A stretch of DNA of 64,000 bases, taken from NCBI RefSeq assembly GCF_030848945.1, contig NZ_JANHAX010000001.1:1054001-1118000 (forward strand), written 5' to 3'. How positions within the stretch are numbered: position 1 is the stretch's first letter; each line of letters opens with the position of its first letter. Source of the DNA: Marimonas arenosa (GTDB lineage Bacteria; Pseudomonadota; Alphaproteobacteria; Rhodobacterales; Rhodobacteraceae). This document shows, piece by piece, positions 1-8,568 of this stretch. The notes under the pieces were generated by a model that worked only from the letters and a program-made list of their open reading frames with translations, was not told the origin of the DNA and did no database searches. Both the position numbers and the translations under genes were made by a program.

Positions 1-95
1 AAAAGACCGGCACAAAGGTCGGCTTCGTCCGCATTGCTGCTCTTGGGCCAGACCGCAGCGAACGTCAGGTTGGAGCCAAACGCGGGCGAAGTTGT

Positions 96-1022
96 TCAAG
101 CGTAGATTTGGCCACCCAGGTATTTCGATCCATTGTCGCAGCCTAAGGTCACGATCCGTTTCCCAGGACCCAGTTCACGTGCCAGTTCTATTGCCGCGAC
201 AACATTCAAGCCAGTGGAGCCGCCACAAAAAATACCAGCCCCGCTTGCCAGCCTGCGGCACATGTCGAATGCCATTTCCTGGTCTATTGCGCGGATGTCA
301 CCGACCTTCGCCCTATCGAGAAATGGCGGCTCGAAACCAACGCCGATGCCCTCGACGCGATGTGCACCACCTTTTCCGGTGGTGAGAAATGGTGACTGTA
401 GGGGTTCAAGCGCCACAACATTTGGGGATACTCCTTCCTTTGACAATCCGTCAGCTGTCCCCATCAGGGCCGCTCCAGTGCCTACAGCCGAAACCAGAAC
501 ATCGATTTCGCGGCCTAAATCGGCAGCGATTTCGCTACCCATTGGTTCATACCCTGCGCGAACGTCGGGTGATCCAAATTGATCGGCATAGAAGCTACCG
601 GGTTCTTCAGCCAAGGCGAAAGCGCGCGCCTTCATACGTCGGATCAGGTCAGGCGTAATGGTTCCATCCACGCTTTTCTCGACCAGCACCTCCGCGCCGA
701 ATGCTTTCATCGCTTTGCGTTTGCTTTCGGAAAAGGCGTCAGAGAACACAGCTGTGAACCTCAGCCCGAGTACTGCAGATACGAATGCCAATGCTGTTCC
801 TGTGCTGCCTCCCGTGTATTCCACGACCCGGTCGCCAACGTTCAACTCGCCTCTCTCCATTGCGCGGCACAGAACCGAAACCGCCATTCTGTCCTTGTAA
901 GACCCGGTTGGATTGCCACCTTCAAGTTTGATCCAGAGTTCTGCGCCGCCATCCGGCTCGAACGCTTTCAGTCTGACCAAGGGTGTGCGGCCTACCGCTC
1001 CTAGAGCATTTTCCGAACGCAC
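96..1022 (-). CDS. Cysteine synthase family PLP-dependent enzyme
   Basis: A fold-type II PLP enzyme of the cysteine synthase / cystathionine beta-synthase family, expected to catalyse beta-replacement on an activated serine; the true substrate is not determined. The N-terminus carries the family motif GRTPLVRL, the PLP lysine is K43 in NPTGSYKDR (most CysK have SVKDR), and the phosphate/asparagine-loop region reads TGGSTG near residue 70 where CysK usually has TSGNTG, so O-acetylserine specificity is doubtful. I chose the GTG at 1022 because GGAGG stands 8 nt upstream and the resulting 308 aa is the normal family length; the frame is open up to 1238 but that extension matches nothing. It is an isolated island gene with no serine acetyltransferase nearby. 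A GGGST-rich loop also occurs in siderophore-type homologues. Confidence 0.82.
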   Translation of the reverse strand: MRSENALGAVGRTPLVRLKAFEPDGGAELWIKLEGGNPTGSYKDRMAVSVLCRAMERGELNVGDRVVEYTGGSTGTALAFVSAVLGLRFTAVFSDAFSESKRKAMKAFGAEVLVEKSVDGTITPDLIRRMKARAFALAEEPGSFYADQFGSPDVRAGYEPMGSEIAADLGREIDVLVSAVGTGAALMGTADGLSKEGVSPNVVALEPLQSPFLTTGKGGAHRVEGIGVGFEPPFLDRAKVGDIRAIDQEMAFDMCRRLASGAGIFCGGSTGLNVVAAIELARELGPGKRIVTLGCDNGSKYLGGQIYA

Positions 1023-1792
1023 TTCACTTTCCTCCGTCTCGGCAAGCACAACGTGACTCTGCCAATTTGGTTCGAAGTTATCAACAACCAGGATTGGGCC
1101 AAGGGGCGACGACCGAAAAGTCCGCATTGCAGTCGTTGCCGCGTGATAGGCCAATGATCGCTTCCAGGCTCTAAGCTGGCTTTCCGACGCTCCGCAAAGC
1201 TTCATGTCTTGGGACATTGCACAACAAGAAAAACCCATGAATTTGGCATTCTCAAAGCGGTTCAGGTACCTAACCCCATGAATATGCCTAGCATGCCCTA
1301 AATGGGCGTTTATTCCCGCTCTACGGGCAAGTTTTCTTTGTATCGCCTATGCCTTGGCGCGTTACTTATGATTTTCGGTTCACAAACACTTCAGAAACAG
1401 AAGAAGCCAGCGGTCACACCAATCATTGTGATTCCGCTCCTACTGATCAGGGAAAAACTGTTAGATTTCAAATCACAAAACTCATTGACCCTAACCTGGT
1501 CGAGGTAGTTGACAGACGAACCATGCGGTCCGTCCCGCCCCCCGGGGACTTGGGGGCCATGTTTTTCTGTATGCTTGTCCTAAAAAATCTGACGAAAAAT
1601 GTGACAATCGAAACACAGCTAGTATCATGTTTAGAGGCACCTACTTAGAGACAAGGCTGTCACGGCCGCCTCGCGTAAAGATCGCCGCGCCCGCCCCACT
1701 CAAAAGCCATTGTAATTGATATATAATTCTCTCTCCCACCGCCTCGTGGAAATGAAATTTGGACAAGCACAGCCCAGGGAAGAACGCAAAGC
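1023..1792. other. Gene-free stretch, AT-rich
   Basis: No convincing gene. Open frames at 1302-1508 and 1349-1648 have no ribosome binding site, no domain pattern and overlap each other. The base composition drops markedly in AT-rich direction from about 1240. The stretch must contain the promoters of the polymerase-like gene to the right and of the PLP enzyme to the left, but I cannot point to a -35/-10 pair with confidence. Confidence 0.5.
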
Positions 1793-3310
1793 ATGCCGCA
1801 AGATGATGACTGTTTAGAAATCGACGAAACAGGTGCCAAAGGCTTGGCTCTGAGGAAATCTCGACGCTTGGACATTCATCGTTGGTCCGATCACCCCGAG
1901 GTCAACGCCTTTGTGGACATGATATTTGATACGTTCTTCGCCGGCTGGAAATCAGACGTCCGAAAAAGGCACGTTAAAGTCCTACTGCTTGATATGTATG
2001 TGGCTTGGTGTGAAGATCCGGATCTTAAGATCGCGTACCCAAGAGGGTCAAACGCTTACAAAGCTAAGTCCATATATAACGAACTATATATCTCACGATT
2101 AACCATAGATGTGGCCGACCGTTTAGTTGACGTGGGATTGGCATCACAAGAGAAGGGATTCCGAAACCGAAATACCGGCATCGGCTTTATCAGCAGAATC
2201 TGGCCTACGGATGACCTTGTCGAACTATTCAAGGACGCTCGTTTTAGCCTGTTCGACATTTCGTTCAGGGAGGATCGTTTCCCAATCGTCTTGCGAGACA
2301 TGGATAAGAATGAAGTTGAGTTCACACCGCTAGAGCATGGCTTCATCGAAGAAATCGACCTGCTGAACAGATACAATGCCCTTTTGAGGCGGACTTTCAT
2401 AGCAATCCCTGATGCCGAGACGGCGGCAATCGACCAGCACGAGCAAGATGCTAGGCATTTGATCGCTTCTCAGGCTGAGAAGTACGTATACCGTGTATTC
2501 AATCGCAGTTCTTTCCAACTTGGAGGGCGCTATCATGGACCTTGGTGGACGAACTGCCCGAAGCATCTGCGCGACAAGATTCTGATCAACGATCACATTA
2601 CAATAGAGATCGACTATTCCAGTCTCCATCCAACCATACTGTATGCTGAGGCAGGAATAGACTACTGGAAAGAGATAGGAGACGACCCCTACCAATTGCC
2701 AGGTGCTGCACTCCATGAGGACCCCCACGAACTTCGCAACCTTGCCAAACAACTACTTCTGATACTTATCAATGCGGAGACCATTGAAAAGGTTGCTCCC
2801 GCACTTCGACACCAAGCTCCGAAAGGCCATTGGACGAAGCATTTGACGAACGATCAGGTTTTATCGGCAGTGGACGCGCTGAAGAACCTGCACCTGCCGA
2901 TAGCTAAGAACTTTCACTCCGACGTTGGGCTGAGACTACAAAATATCGATTCTCAGATATCAACTGTCATCCTTCGGCAATTTCTGGAGTGGGAGGAACC
3001 GATACTAATGATCCACGACAGCTACATTGTTCGCCAAGGTTTCGAAGGCTTGCTCGAGTCGATGATGGAAAGTGCGTTCAAACAGGTCATCGGACAAGAC
3101 TTTGCGGCGAAGAAAAAATACGCGGGTATGTTAGCCGAAGATATCGAACAGGAACTTAGCTACAACTACAACCTCAGATACGGGCAACGAGGAACAGAGG
3201 GCGAAGAGGCCCGCGACTTAGAGTTGTACAGGCAGATTAACCCTGCCAGATCGCAATACTACAAGAGAAGTCTTGAACTCTTTCGAAACTGGATCAACAA
3301 GCCTGGTTGA
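1793..3310 (+). CDS. Stand-alone superfamily A-like polymerase palm protein (TV-Pol-like)
   Basis: 505 aa, no signal peptide or membrane segment. The C-terminal half has the ordered motifs of DNA polymerase I / T7 RNA polymerase palms: a conserved entry segment FQLGGRYHGPWW (241-252), motif A EIDYSSLHP (272-280, Asp274), a motif-B-like helix with R315 and K319 followed by LINAE, and motif C ILMIHDSYI (404-412, His408-Asp409-Ser410). HDS rather than HDE is what T7-type RNA polymerases carry. Residues 1-230 are alpha-helical in character and unrecognised. Known: a family of such minimal polymerases (TV-Pol, described by Iyer, Abhiman and Aravind) occurs in mobile elements and small viruses, often beside a helicase. 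Here there is no helicase or primase neighbour. Inference: a nucleic-acid polymerase or terminal transferase acting for the island or in defence. Start ATG 1793 has AGGGAAG upstream. Codon use is AT-richer than the core genes. Confidence 0.7.
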   Translation: MPQDDDCLEIDETGAKGLALRKSRRLDIHRWSDHPEVNAFVDMIFDTFFAGWKSDVRKRHVKVLLLDMYVAWCEDPDLKIAYPRGSNAYKAKSIYNELYISRLTIDVADRLVDVGLASQEKGFRNRNTGIGFISRIWPTDDLVELFKDARFSLFDISFREDRFPIVLRDMDKNEVEFTPLEHGFIEEIDLLNRYNALLRRTFIAIPDAETAAIDQHEQDARHLIASQAEKYVYRVFNRSSFQLGGRYHGPWWTNCPKHLRDKILINDHITIEIDYSSLHPTILYAEAGIDYWKEIGDDPYQLPGAALHEDPHELRNLAKQLLLILINAETIEKVAPALRHQAPKGHWTKHLTNDQVLSAVDALKNLHLPIAKNFHSDVGLRLQNIDSQISTVILRQFLEWEEPILMIHDSYIVRQGFEGLLESMMESAFKQVIGQDFAAKKKYAGMLAEDIEQELSYNYNLRYGQRGTEGEEARDLELYRQINPARSQYYKRSLELFRNWINKPG

Positions 3311-3892
3311 CAAACAAGCGATCAAAAAAGTTGGGGATAACTTATTCAAGAGAACTGGAAGATCTGGTAGATTGTGTTTTTTGTGTAGACACAAGAAACC
3401 CATTTTTTGGAAGGGAGAAGGGAGTTGTTTCTATATATTCATTACTAGTACACTTTGTGGATTGGTGAGCCAACATTGACGAACATTGACGCAAGTGCGC
3501 TCACCTGTTTTCAGGGCCTCCGAGTGTGTTTGCAAGGTGTGGTGGCTGTTCACCTGAAGAGTAGCACTAACTGAGGCCTGCCACCAGTTGCTGTTCCTCC
3601 AAGTTAGAATACATCCGGCTTATAGAACGCACAAAATTGGAAGTGGAAAGCAGTTTGTGCGGGAAACGGATTTTCGCTGCGGGTGCTAAGGCAACACTCG
3701 CCATTCCTGAAAGCAGACACGTTCCGCCCCAAGATTTCCGACCGAACCCCTCGGACTGCGGCTTCGAGCCCAAACCGATCCTTAGTCATGGTGCCGCTTC
3801 AGCAGGCTTCAAAATTCCGCAGTTCATACTGCACTACTATTTCTTATGGCTCTGAGCCGGCCGCCCGGCTTGCTCGTTGTGGCGCTTCCGGA
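3311..3892. other. Gene-free stretch with a 10-bp tandem repeat
   Basis: No supported gene. It contains a two-copy tandem repeat at 3472-3491 and, from about 3650, GC-richer sequence with phrases such as ctgcggcttcgagcccaaac that resemble the dispersed intergenic sequence seen elsewhere in the window. Short open frames here lack ribosome binding sites and overlap in several frames. Confidence 0.5.
3472..3491. repeat. Two tandem copies of AACATTGACG
   Basis: The decamer AACATTGACG occurs at 3472-3481 and again at 3482-3491 with no spacer. It lies about 160 bp after the polymerase-like gene. It could be a binding site for a repeat-recognising protein or simple slippage; nothing else supports a function. 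Confidence 0.6.
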
Positions 3893-4618
3893 TCAGGGCA
3901 GTCGCCTGCGCCCCTCGGGCGATAGCGAAGGCGGTTTGGCGGTGCGCGCGACCTCATCAGTGTCGGCCGTGTAGTGCAGCGCGTAGCGGGCAAAGATGAG
4001 GTCCTCAGCCCCATTGGCCCGCAAGGCTTCGGTGGACAGATGCGCTGCGACCGCCGCGTCGAGAGCGCTGACGTCGTAGCAGGTGGCAATGATTAGCCAC
4101 GGCATCGGCTTGTCGGCGCCGCGCAGGGCCTGTTCGCGTGTCATCGGCGGCGGCGCGACCGGTTGCAGCAGATGCGCCCCGGCAATGCCGCGCAGATCCG
4201 CCATCGCCAGCAGCACATCGTTGGAGAGCCAGTTCGTCAGATCCGCCTCGCTTCCCGCTACGGGCTGGAAACGCAGCGCCATCGCAGCCCTGCCGAGGCC
4301 GAAGCCGACGCTGGTGGTGATATTACAGAATCCACGCGTCATGCCGCGGAAACGAGGCATCATCGCGCCAGTCCATTCCGTTGGATCGTTGAGCCGTTCG
4401 AGATAGGGCTGCGACATGCCGATATCGGTGCTGCTCACCTCGTAGATCACCATATAGCGCGGCGCGGCGTCGGTCGCGATCCAGCGGGTTGCACGCAGGA
4501 AACCCGGAACAGACAGCCGTTCGTGGAAATGCTCGTAGCTGTGCCAGTCGTCGTGATCGTCCGTGTCGCCTTCGATATCGTAGAACAGCACCATTGCGGC
4601 GTCGCTGCGCAGAGCCAT
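3893..4618 (-). CDS. Conserved hypothetical protein with two ferredoxin-like (dimeric alpha-beta barrel/EthD-type) halves
   Basis: 241 aa from ATG 4618, which has GGAGA 6 nt upstream; the open frame extends to 4696 without support. Residues 8-60 read as an EthD-like or DABB beta-alpha-beta unit: a WHSYEHFHERL segment, then VPGFLRATRW and PRYMVIYEV, the pattern of small proteins that bind aromatic or haem-like ligands. A second, weaker unit appears near residues 180-225 (LIIATCYDV ... FARYALHY), so the protein looks like an internal duplication. No catalytic residue can be named. It is alone on its strand between the polymerase-like gene and the fibre-like pair. Function unknown; a role in stress or degradation of an aromatic compound is only a family-level guess. 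Confidence 0.6.
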   Translation of the reverse strand: MALRSDAAMVLFYDIEGDTDDHDDWHSYEHFHERLSVPGFLRATRWIATDAAPRYMVIYEVSSTDIGMSQPYLERLNDPTEWTGAMMPRFRGMTRGFCNITTSVGFGLGRAAMALRFQPVAGSEADLTNWLSNDVLLAMADLRGIAGAHLLQPVAPPPMTREQALRGADKPMPWLIIATCYDVSALDAAVAAHLSTEALRANGAEDLIFARYALHYTADTDEVARTAKPPSLSPEGRRRLP

Positions 4619-5107
4619 GACCGGTCTCCATTTTTCATCGCACCAAAGCTTATCGGTGAGGTCAGTTGTTCGCAATCGCCCCGGGTGGCGTGTCAAAAGC
4701 GGAAAGGAGTCCGAGAAACTGGACCGGCTTGGACAGCCTTACATCTCAGAAACTTGGTTGGCCCCACGTCGCGCCGCCGAAGACCTTTGGCTTCTAACGC
4801 ATCCTTACGCCGACGTTGGAGAACTCATTGAACCCAAGACGCGTGAAGCGAACCCGGAATGGAAATTGCTTTACCCCGAAGCCACGCCCGCCCGACAGGT
4901 GGATATTTTCCTGTTTAGAAACGACTGTTTCCGATTTCCTGTTTGGTATTGAATGAAATTTCGCTATGCTTGTGCGGACTTTTCAGTTGCCGCTTTTATC
5001 GCCTTGTTCGGCTGGAGCCTGCAGTTCAGAAAGATCTGGCGTACCGGACCACGAATTGTAGTTCACTCGAGCAACCTCCAGTAAATCGAAACACAGGAAC
5101 ACACATC
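4619..5107. other. Divergent intergenic region, no gene
   Basis: Spacer between the minus-strand ferredoxin-fold gene and the first fibre-like gene. The frame of the fibre gene is open from 4943 but translation from there would bury the obvious signal peptide, so I treat 4943-5107 as leader. The part 4860-5000 is T-rich with repeated TTTCCTGTTT phrases (near 4907 and 4936). Promoters for both neighbours should be here; none is clear enough to name. Confidence 0.5.
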
Positions 5108-6316
5108 ATGTCTCGCTATTATCTGAAAGCCCTTGGCCCATTTCTAGCCGCGACGCTTGCCGCGGGTGCCGTGCAGGCGGATCAGGTTTTCCTCGATGAC
5201 GTAATCGTCGACGGCTCGCTTTGCGTCGGCTTCGACTGCGTCAACGGCGAAAGTTTCGGTTTCAACACCATCAAGCTCAAGGAAAACAACCTTCGCATCA
5301 AATTCGAAGATACCTCGAGTTCGGCCAGCTTCCCTGACCGCGACTGGCAGCTTGAGGCCAACGAAACCTCTAATGGTGGCCAGGAAAGATTCGCCATCGT
5401 TGACCTGACAGCCAGTCGCACGCCTTTTGTGATCGAAGGCAACGCTCCGAGCAACTCGCTCTATGTCGACGATGGCGGCCGCATCGGTAATGGCACTTCG
5501 ACCCCGGTCGTGCAGATCCATAGTAAAGACGGCAATACTCCTACCCTGCGGCTGGAGCAGGACGGTTCCTCGGGCTTTACCGCGCAGACATTTGATATCG
5601 CGGCGAACGAGGCAAACTTCTTCATCCGCGATGTGACCAACGGCTCTCAGTTGCCGTTCCGCATCCAACCAGGGGCGGACACCAACGCGCTTTACATCGC
5701 CAATGATAACGATATCGGCATGGGCGCCGGCACCAACCCCGACGCCTCGCTGCATGTCGAGCGCAGTGATGGCACCGCCAAGCTCAAGGTCGAGGAAAAC
5801 AGCGGCACCTCCGCCGCCCGCACCATAGCCGAGTTCATCAACAACGGCCGGCCCGATCTGGTGATGGCCAACACCTCGACCGGCGACGAGTGGTCGTTCG
5901 GCGCCGGCACCAACTTCATCATGAAGACCGGCGCGGTGGGCTCGGATTCCTCGGCCAAGACCAAGCACCTCACCCTCTACGGCGCCACCGGCAACCTCGA
6001 GATCACCGGCGAGATCATCACCGGCGGCACCACCTGCGGCGGCGGCTGCGACCTGGTGTTCAGCGACGACTACGACCTGCCGTCGATTGCCGAACACACC
6101 GAGCGGATGTATGCCCTCGGCCACCTACCCAATGTCGGTCCGACCATCGAAAATCAGCCGATCAACCTGACCGACAAGGTCGGCCGCATGCTGAACGAGC
6201 TTGAGCACGCCCATATATACATCGATGATCTGCATGGGCGATTGGCGGCGCAGGAGGCAATGAACTCAGCATTGCTGGCGCGGCTGGAGGCACTGGAGGC
6301 CGCAACCAAGAACTAG
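5108..6316 (+). CDS. Secreted fibre-like protein with tail-fibre-type C-terminal motif (paralogue 1)
   Basis: 402 aa from ATG 5108 (AGGAA about 9 nt upstream), chosen because it places a Sec signal peptide at the N-terminus, with cleavage near AVQA-DQ. The middle is beta-rich and built of loosely repeated units such as LRLEQDGSSGF, FFIRDVTNG, ASLHVERSDG, reminiscent of phage tail-fibre stalks. Residues ~316-345 read VFSDDYDLPS...YALGHLPNVGP, matching the VF-x-x-DY-x-L...HLP signature that precedes the terminal coil in secreted fibre proteins of Bacteroidetes and in fibre proteins with chaperone-like ends. A coiled coil follows (~355-400). Two cysteines in a TTCGGGCD loop just before the motif are shared with the next gene. 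No phage genes are nearby, so a cell-surface fibre or adhesin is more likely. Codon GC rises sharply in the 3' half. Confidence 0.68.
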   Translation: MSRYYLKALGPFLAATLAAGAVQADQVFLDDVIVDGSLCVGFDCVNGESFGFNTIKLKENNLRIKFEDTSSSASFPDRDWQLEANETSNGGQERFAIVDLTASRTPFVIEGNAPSNSLYVDDGGRIGNGTSTPVVQIHSKDGNTPTLRLEQDGSSGFTAQTFDIAANEANFFIRDVTNGSQLPFRIQPGADTNALYIANDNDIGMGAGTNPDASLHVERSDGTAKLKVEENSGTSAARTIAEFINNGRPDLVMANTSTGDEWSFGAGTNFIMKTGAVGSDSSAKTKHLTLYGATGNLEITGEIITGGTTCGGGCDLVFSDDYDLPSIAEHTERMYALGHLPNVGPTIENQPINLTDKVGRMLNELEHAHIYIDDLHGRLAAQEAMNSALLARLEALEAATKN

Positions 6317-6683
6317 CGCCGGAAAGACGCTCGACTGACCAAAGCAAAGACAATCTCCGTTCGTTGTGACTTATGCGATTCGGTGAATGGCGGCTTTGCC
6401 CCCAAAGCGGCCTGTGAGCCATCCAGACGGCTGAAAATCCTGACCAGAGCTGTCAGATGACCGCTAGGAGCCCATAGCGGAACTAGCCGCCGCGCCTTAC
6501 CACGAACGTTGAGCCTTACAATCCTTGGAGGTTGATCTCGATCATTGCCGCGGTCGCATGGCATCATGTGAAAATTCATAAAAGTGGAAATGGATGGGCG
6601 CTGTGGGGCTGTGAATAAGACTTGGAGCACACAGGAAGCCGTCCCGGGAGTGGCTGTTGGCTGAACGAACTGTGGAGGAGAGT
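6317..6683. other. Spacer between the two fibre-like genes, with a 20-bp hairpin
   Basis: No gene. At 6461-6480 CCGCTA and TAGCGG form a perfect 6-bp stem around GGAGCCCA. The 14-mer CCGCTAGGAGCCCA recurs at 21816-21829, so this is probably a copy of a dispersed intergenic repeat and not a dedicated terminator (no U-tract). The last 60 bases must hold the promoter or leader of the second fibre gene. Confidence 0.5.
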
Positions 6684-8087
6684 ATGCCTAAAACACCGAA
6701 ATCAATTGTCGCAAGCGTTGCAGCCTTGCTTTCTGCCACAGTCCTGCATGCACAAGACGTAACACACCCCGGTAACGTCGACATCGTGGGAGACCTAAAT
6801 GTAAGCGGTAAAACGTTTCTTTTTGATACGACAGAGGCGGGTCTTCTGAATGTTGGTGAGGTCAATGCTGAAAGCCTCGACGTAAGCATTGCGGCTTCGA
6901 TTGTCGGAAATGCTTGTATCGGCGATGCTTGTGGTCCTGGCACCGCAAGCGCACCATATCCTCTCGAAGTGTGGACGACAGGCGATGCTGGAATTTCCTT
7001 AGTCGGGGACGCCAGCGGTCCTACTTACGGCTGGAATATTGAAGCGCTCTATTCTCCGCCCGTTGGGCGCCTTACTATAAGCACCGGCGGTTCCCCCTTC
7101 TTCACAATTGAAGATAGCGCACTTCCAGTCCGTCTTGGGTTTTCTGGCGTCGGAATCAATAATTCGCTACCCCAAACCGAGTTGCACATTTCCGACACGG
7201 ACACCCCAATTGTGAGGCTGGAGCAGACCAGCGGCAGCGGCTTCGATCCTCAGGTCTGGGATGTCGGCGGCAATAACGTGAACTTCTTTATCAACAACGT
7301 CACGGATGGCGAGATGCCGTTCCGGGTTTTGTCAAGCGCGACGGCCAATACTCTGGTGGTGGAAGATAGCAGAGTGTCGATTGGAAATAGCGGCGATCCG
7401 GCTGAAGCCGGGTTGCATATCGTCGGGAACAGGGGCCTGTTGGTCGAGGATACCAGTCTCCCCCCGTCTATTGCGCCCTCTTTCGTTCACTTCCGCAGCG
7501 GTAATTACGCGCAACTTTTGATCGAGACTTTGAGCACCACCACGGAACCCCGCTCGGCGCTAAGACTTGTGAACAACGGGCGGCCGGAAATCGTTATGGC
7601 CAATAGCGACACGAACGGGGAATGGTCCTTTGGGGCGGGAACTAATTTTGTTCTCAAGCAGGGTGCCATTGGCAGTGACAGCTCAGTAAAGACCAGACAT
7701 CTTATCCTTTACGGAAACTCGGGCGATCTCGAAATCTCGGGACAAATCATAACCGGTGGTCCGACTTGTTCAGGTGGCTGCGATGCGGTGTTCTCGGATG
7801 ACTACGACTTGCTGTCGATCGCCGAGCATGCCGAGAAGATGTTCGCGCTGGGTCATTTGCCGAATGTCGGGCCGACGGAACCGGGGTCCGCGGTGAACAT
7901 TACTGAGCAATTCGGTCGACTTCTCAATGAGTTGGAGCATGCTCACATTTACATCGCTGAACTGGAAGAAAGAGATCGGCGGCAGCAAAACGAAATCGAG
8001 GCAATGAATGCGCGCCATAGCGCTGAGATCAGCGAAATAAAAGCTCGCTTGAACCAGCTTTCAGAGCTAATTCATAGTAGGAACTAA
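6684..8087 (+). CDS. Secreted fibre-like protein with tail-fibre-type C-terminal motif (paralogue 2)
   Basis: 467 aa from ATG 6684, directly behind a strong GGAGGAG; this start gives a signal peptide ending near TVLHA-QD. Clearly a paralogue of the gene at 5108: shared blocks include NNGRPEIVMAN, EWSFGAGTNF, GSDSSVKTRHL, SGQIITGG, a TCSGGCD cysteine pair and the C-terminal VFSDDYDLLS...FALGHLPNVGP signature (~369-398), followed by a coiled coil rich in E, R and Q (~420-465). The N-terminal ~200 residues diverge from paralogue 1. Base composition is AT-richer than paralogue 1, so the two copies have different histories. Expected to be exported and to trimerise through its coil; partner and target unknown. 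It is not part of a visible phage or secretion operon. Confidence 0.68.
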   Translation: MPKTPKSIVASVAALLSATVLHAQDVTHPGNVDIVGDLNVSGKTFLFDTTEAGLLNVGEVNAESLDVSIAASIVGNACIGDACGPGTASAPYPLEVWTTGDAGISLVGDASGPTYGWNIEALYSPPVGRLTISTGGSPFFTIEDSALPVRLGFSGVGINNSLPQTELHISDTDTPIVRLEQTSGSGFDPQVWDVGGNNVNFFINNVTDGEMPFRVLSSATANTLVVEDSRVSIGNSGDPAEAGLHIVGNRGLLVEDTSLPPSIAPSFVHFRSGNYAQLLIETLSTTTEPRSALRLVNNGRPEIVMANSDTNGEWSFGAGTNFVLKQGAIGSDSSVKTRHLILYGNSGDLEISGQIITGGPTCSGGCDAVFSDDYDLLSIAEHAEKMFALGHLPNVGPTEPGSAVNITEQFGRLLNELEHAHIYIAELEERDRRQQNEIEAMNARHSAEISEIKARLNQLSELIHSRN

Positions 8088-8568
8088 TTCGCGGCAATTC
8101 GCTTTGTGGCACGGCGTGGTGAACGACAGCTCTGTCCGCGTTGCGGTCGTTCGCCCTGGGCAAATGCTGATTCTTCATGTGAACGTCCGGTTCGGGGAAG
8201 CTGCGCTGCAGCGACCAGACAGGCGGTGATTGGCAGGTATGGGCCGTGAGCACCGGTAACGTGCGATGCTGAAACCTCCGAAGCTGCAGCACATCCGAGG
8301 TCTGCGCTAAGCCCTTTGTTAATAAGCTATCGCGCGGCGACTGTCCGTTAACGGTATTCTCGGATGAATCCAATCGACCTGTGGCAGGAGACTGCCCGGC
8401 TAGAACCAAATATTCTGAAAATGCGGTCGGTTTTACCCGCATGGCACCACAGCGCCAGGCACGAAGGCCTCGACCAAATCTGATTACTGTGCCATGCAAG
8501 CTCGGCCAGGAGGCGCCCTTCGAGTAGACGCGGAGGCCCAATTCCACGGACACTGCTAACGAGGGAAA
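8088..8568. other. Gene-free stretch containing repeat copy 1
   Basis: No supported gene. Minus-strand frames at 8029-8595 and 8348-8647 lack binding sites and domain signal. The left half holds the first copy of the ~115-bp repeat (8134-8248). A GAGGG at 8561-8565 serves the EamA gene. Confidence 0.55.
8134..8248 (+). repeat. Imperfect ~115-bp direct repeat, copy 1
   Basis: Aligns without large gaps to 9700-9814; I estimate roughly three quarters of positions identical, with exact blocks such as GTTGCGGTCGTT, GGGGAAGCTGCGCTGCAGCGA and GGTATGGGCCGTTAG/GTGAG. The two copies have the same orientation and enclose the EamA gene. Likely members of a dispersed intergenic repeat family. Confidence 0.7.

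Noticed and set aside
1349-1648. 99-aa plus-strand open frame in the gene-free gap
   Set aside because: No Shine-Dalgarno, no domain, overlaps another random frame at 1302-1508.
5144-6124. 326-aa minus-strand open frame inside fibre paralogue 1
   Set aside because: Antisense shadow created by the G/C-rich third positions; the plus-strand gene has a signal peptide and a paralogue, this frame has neither.
5108-8087. Prophage tail module
   Set aside because: The fibre-like proteins have Sec signal peptides and there are no capsid, baseplate, lysis or terminase genes near them.
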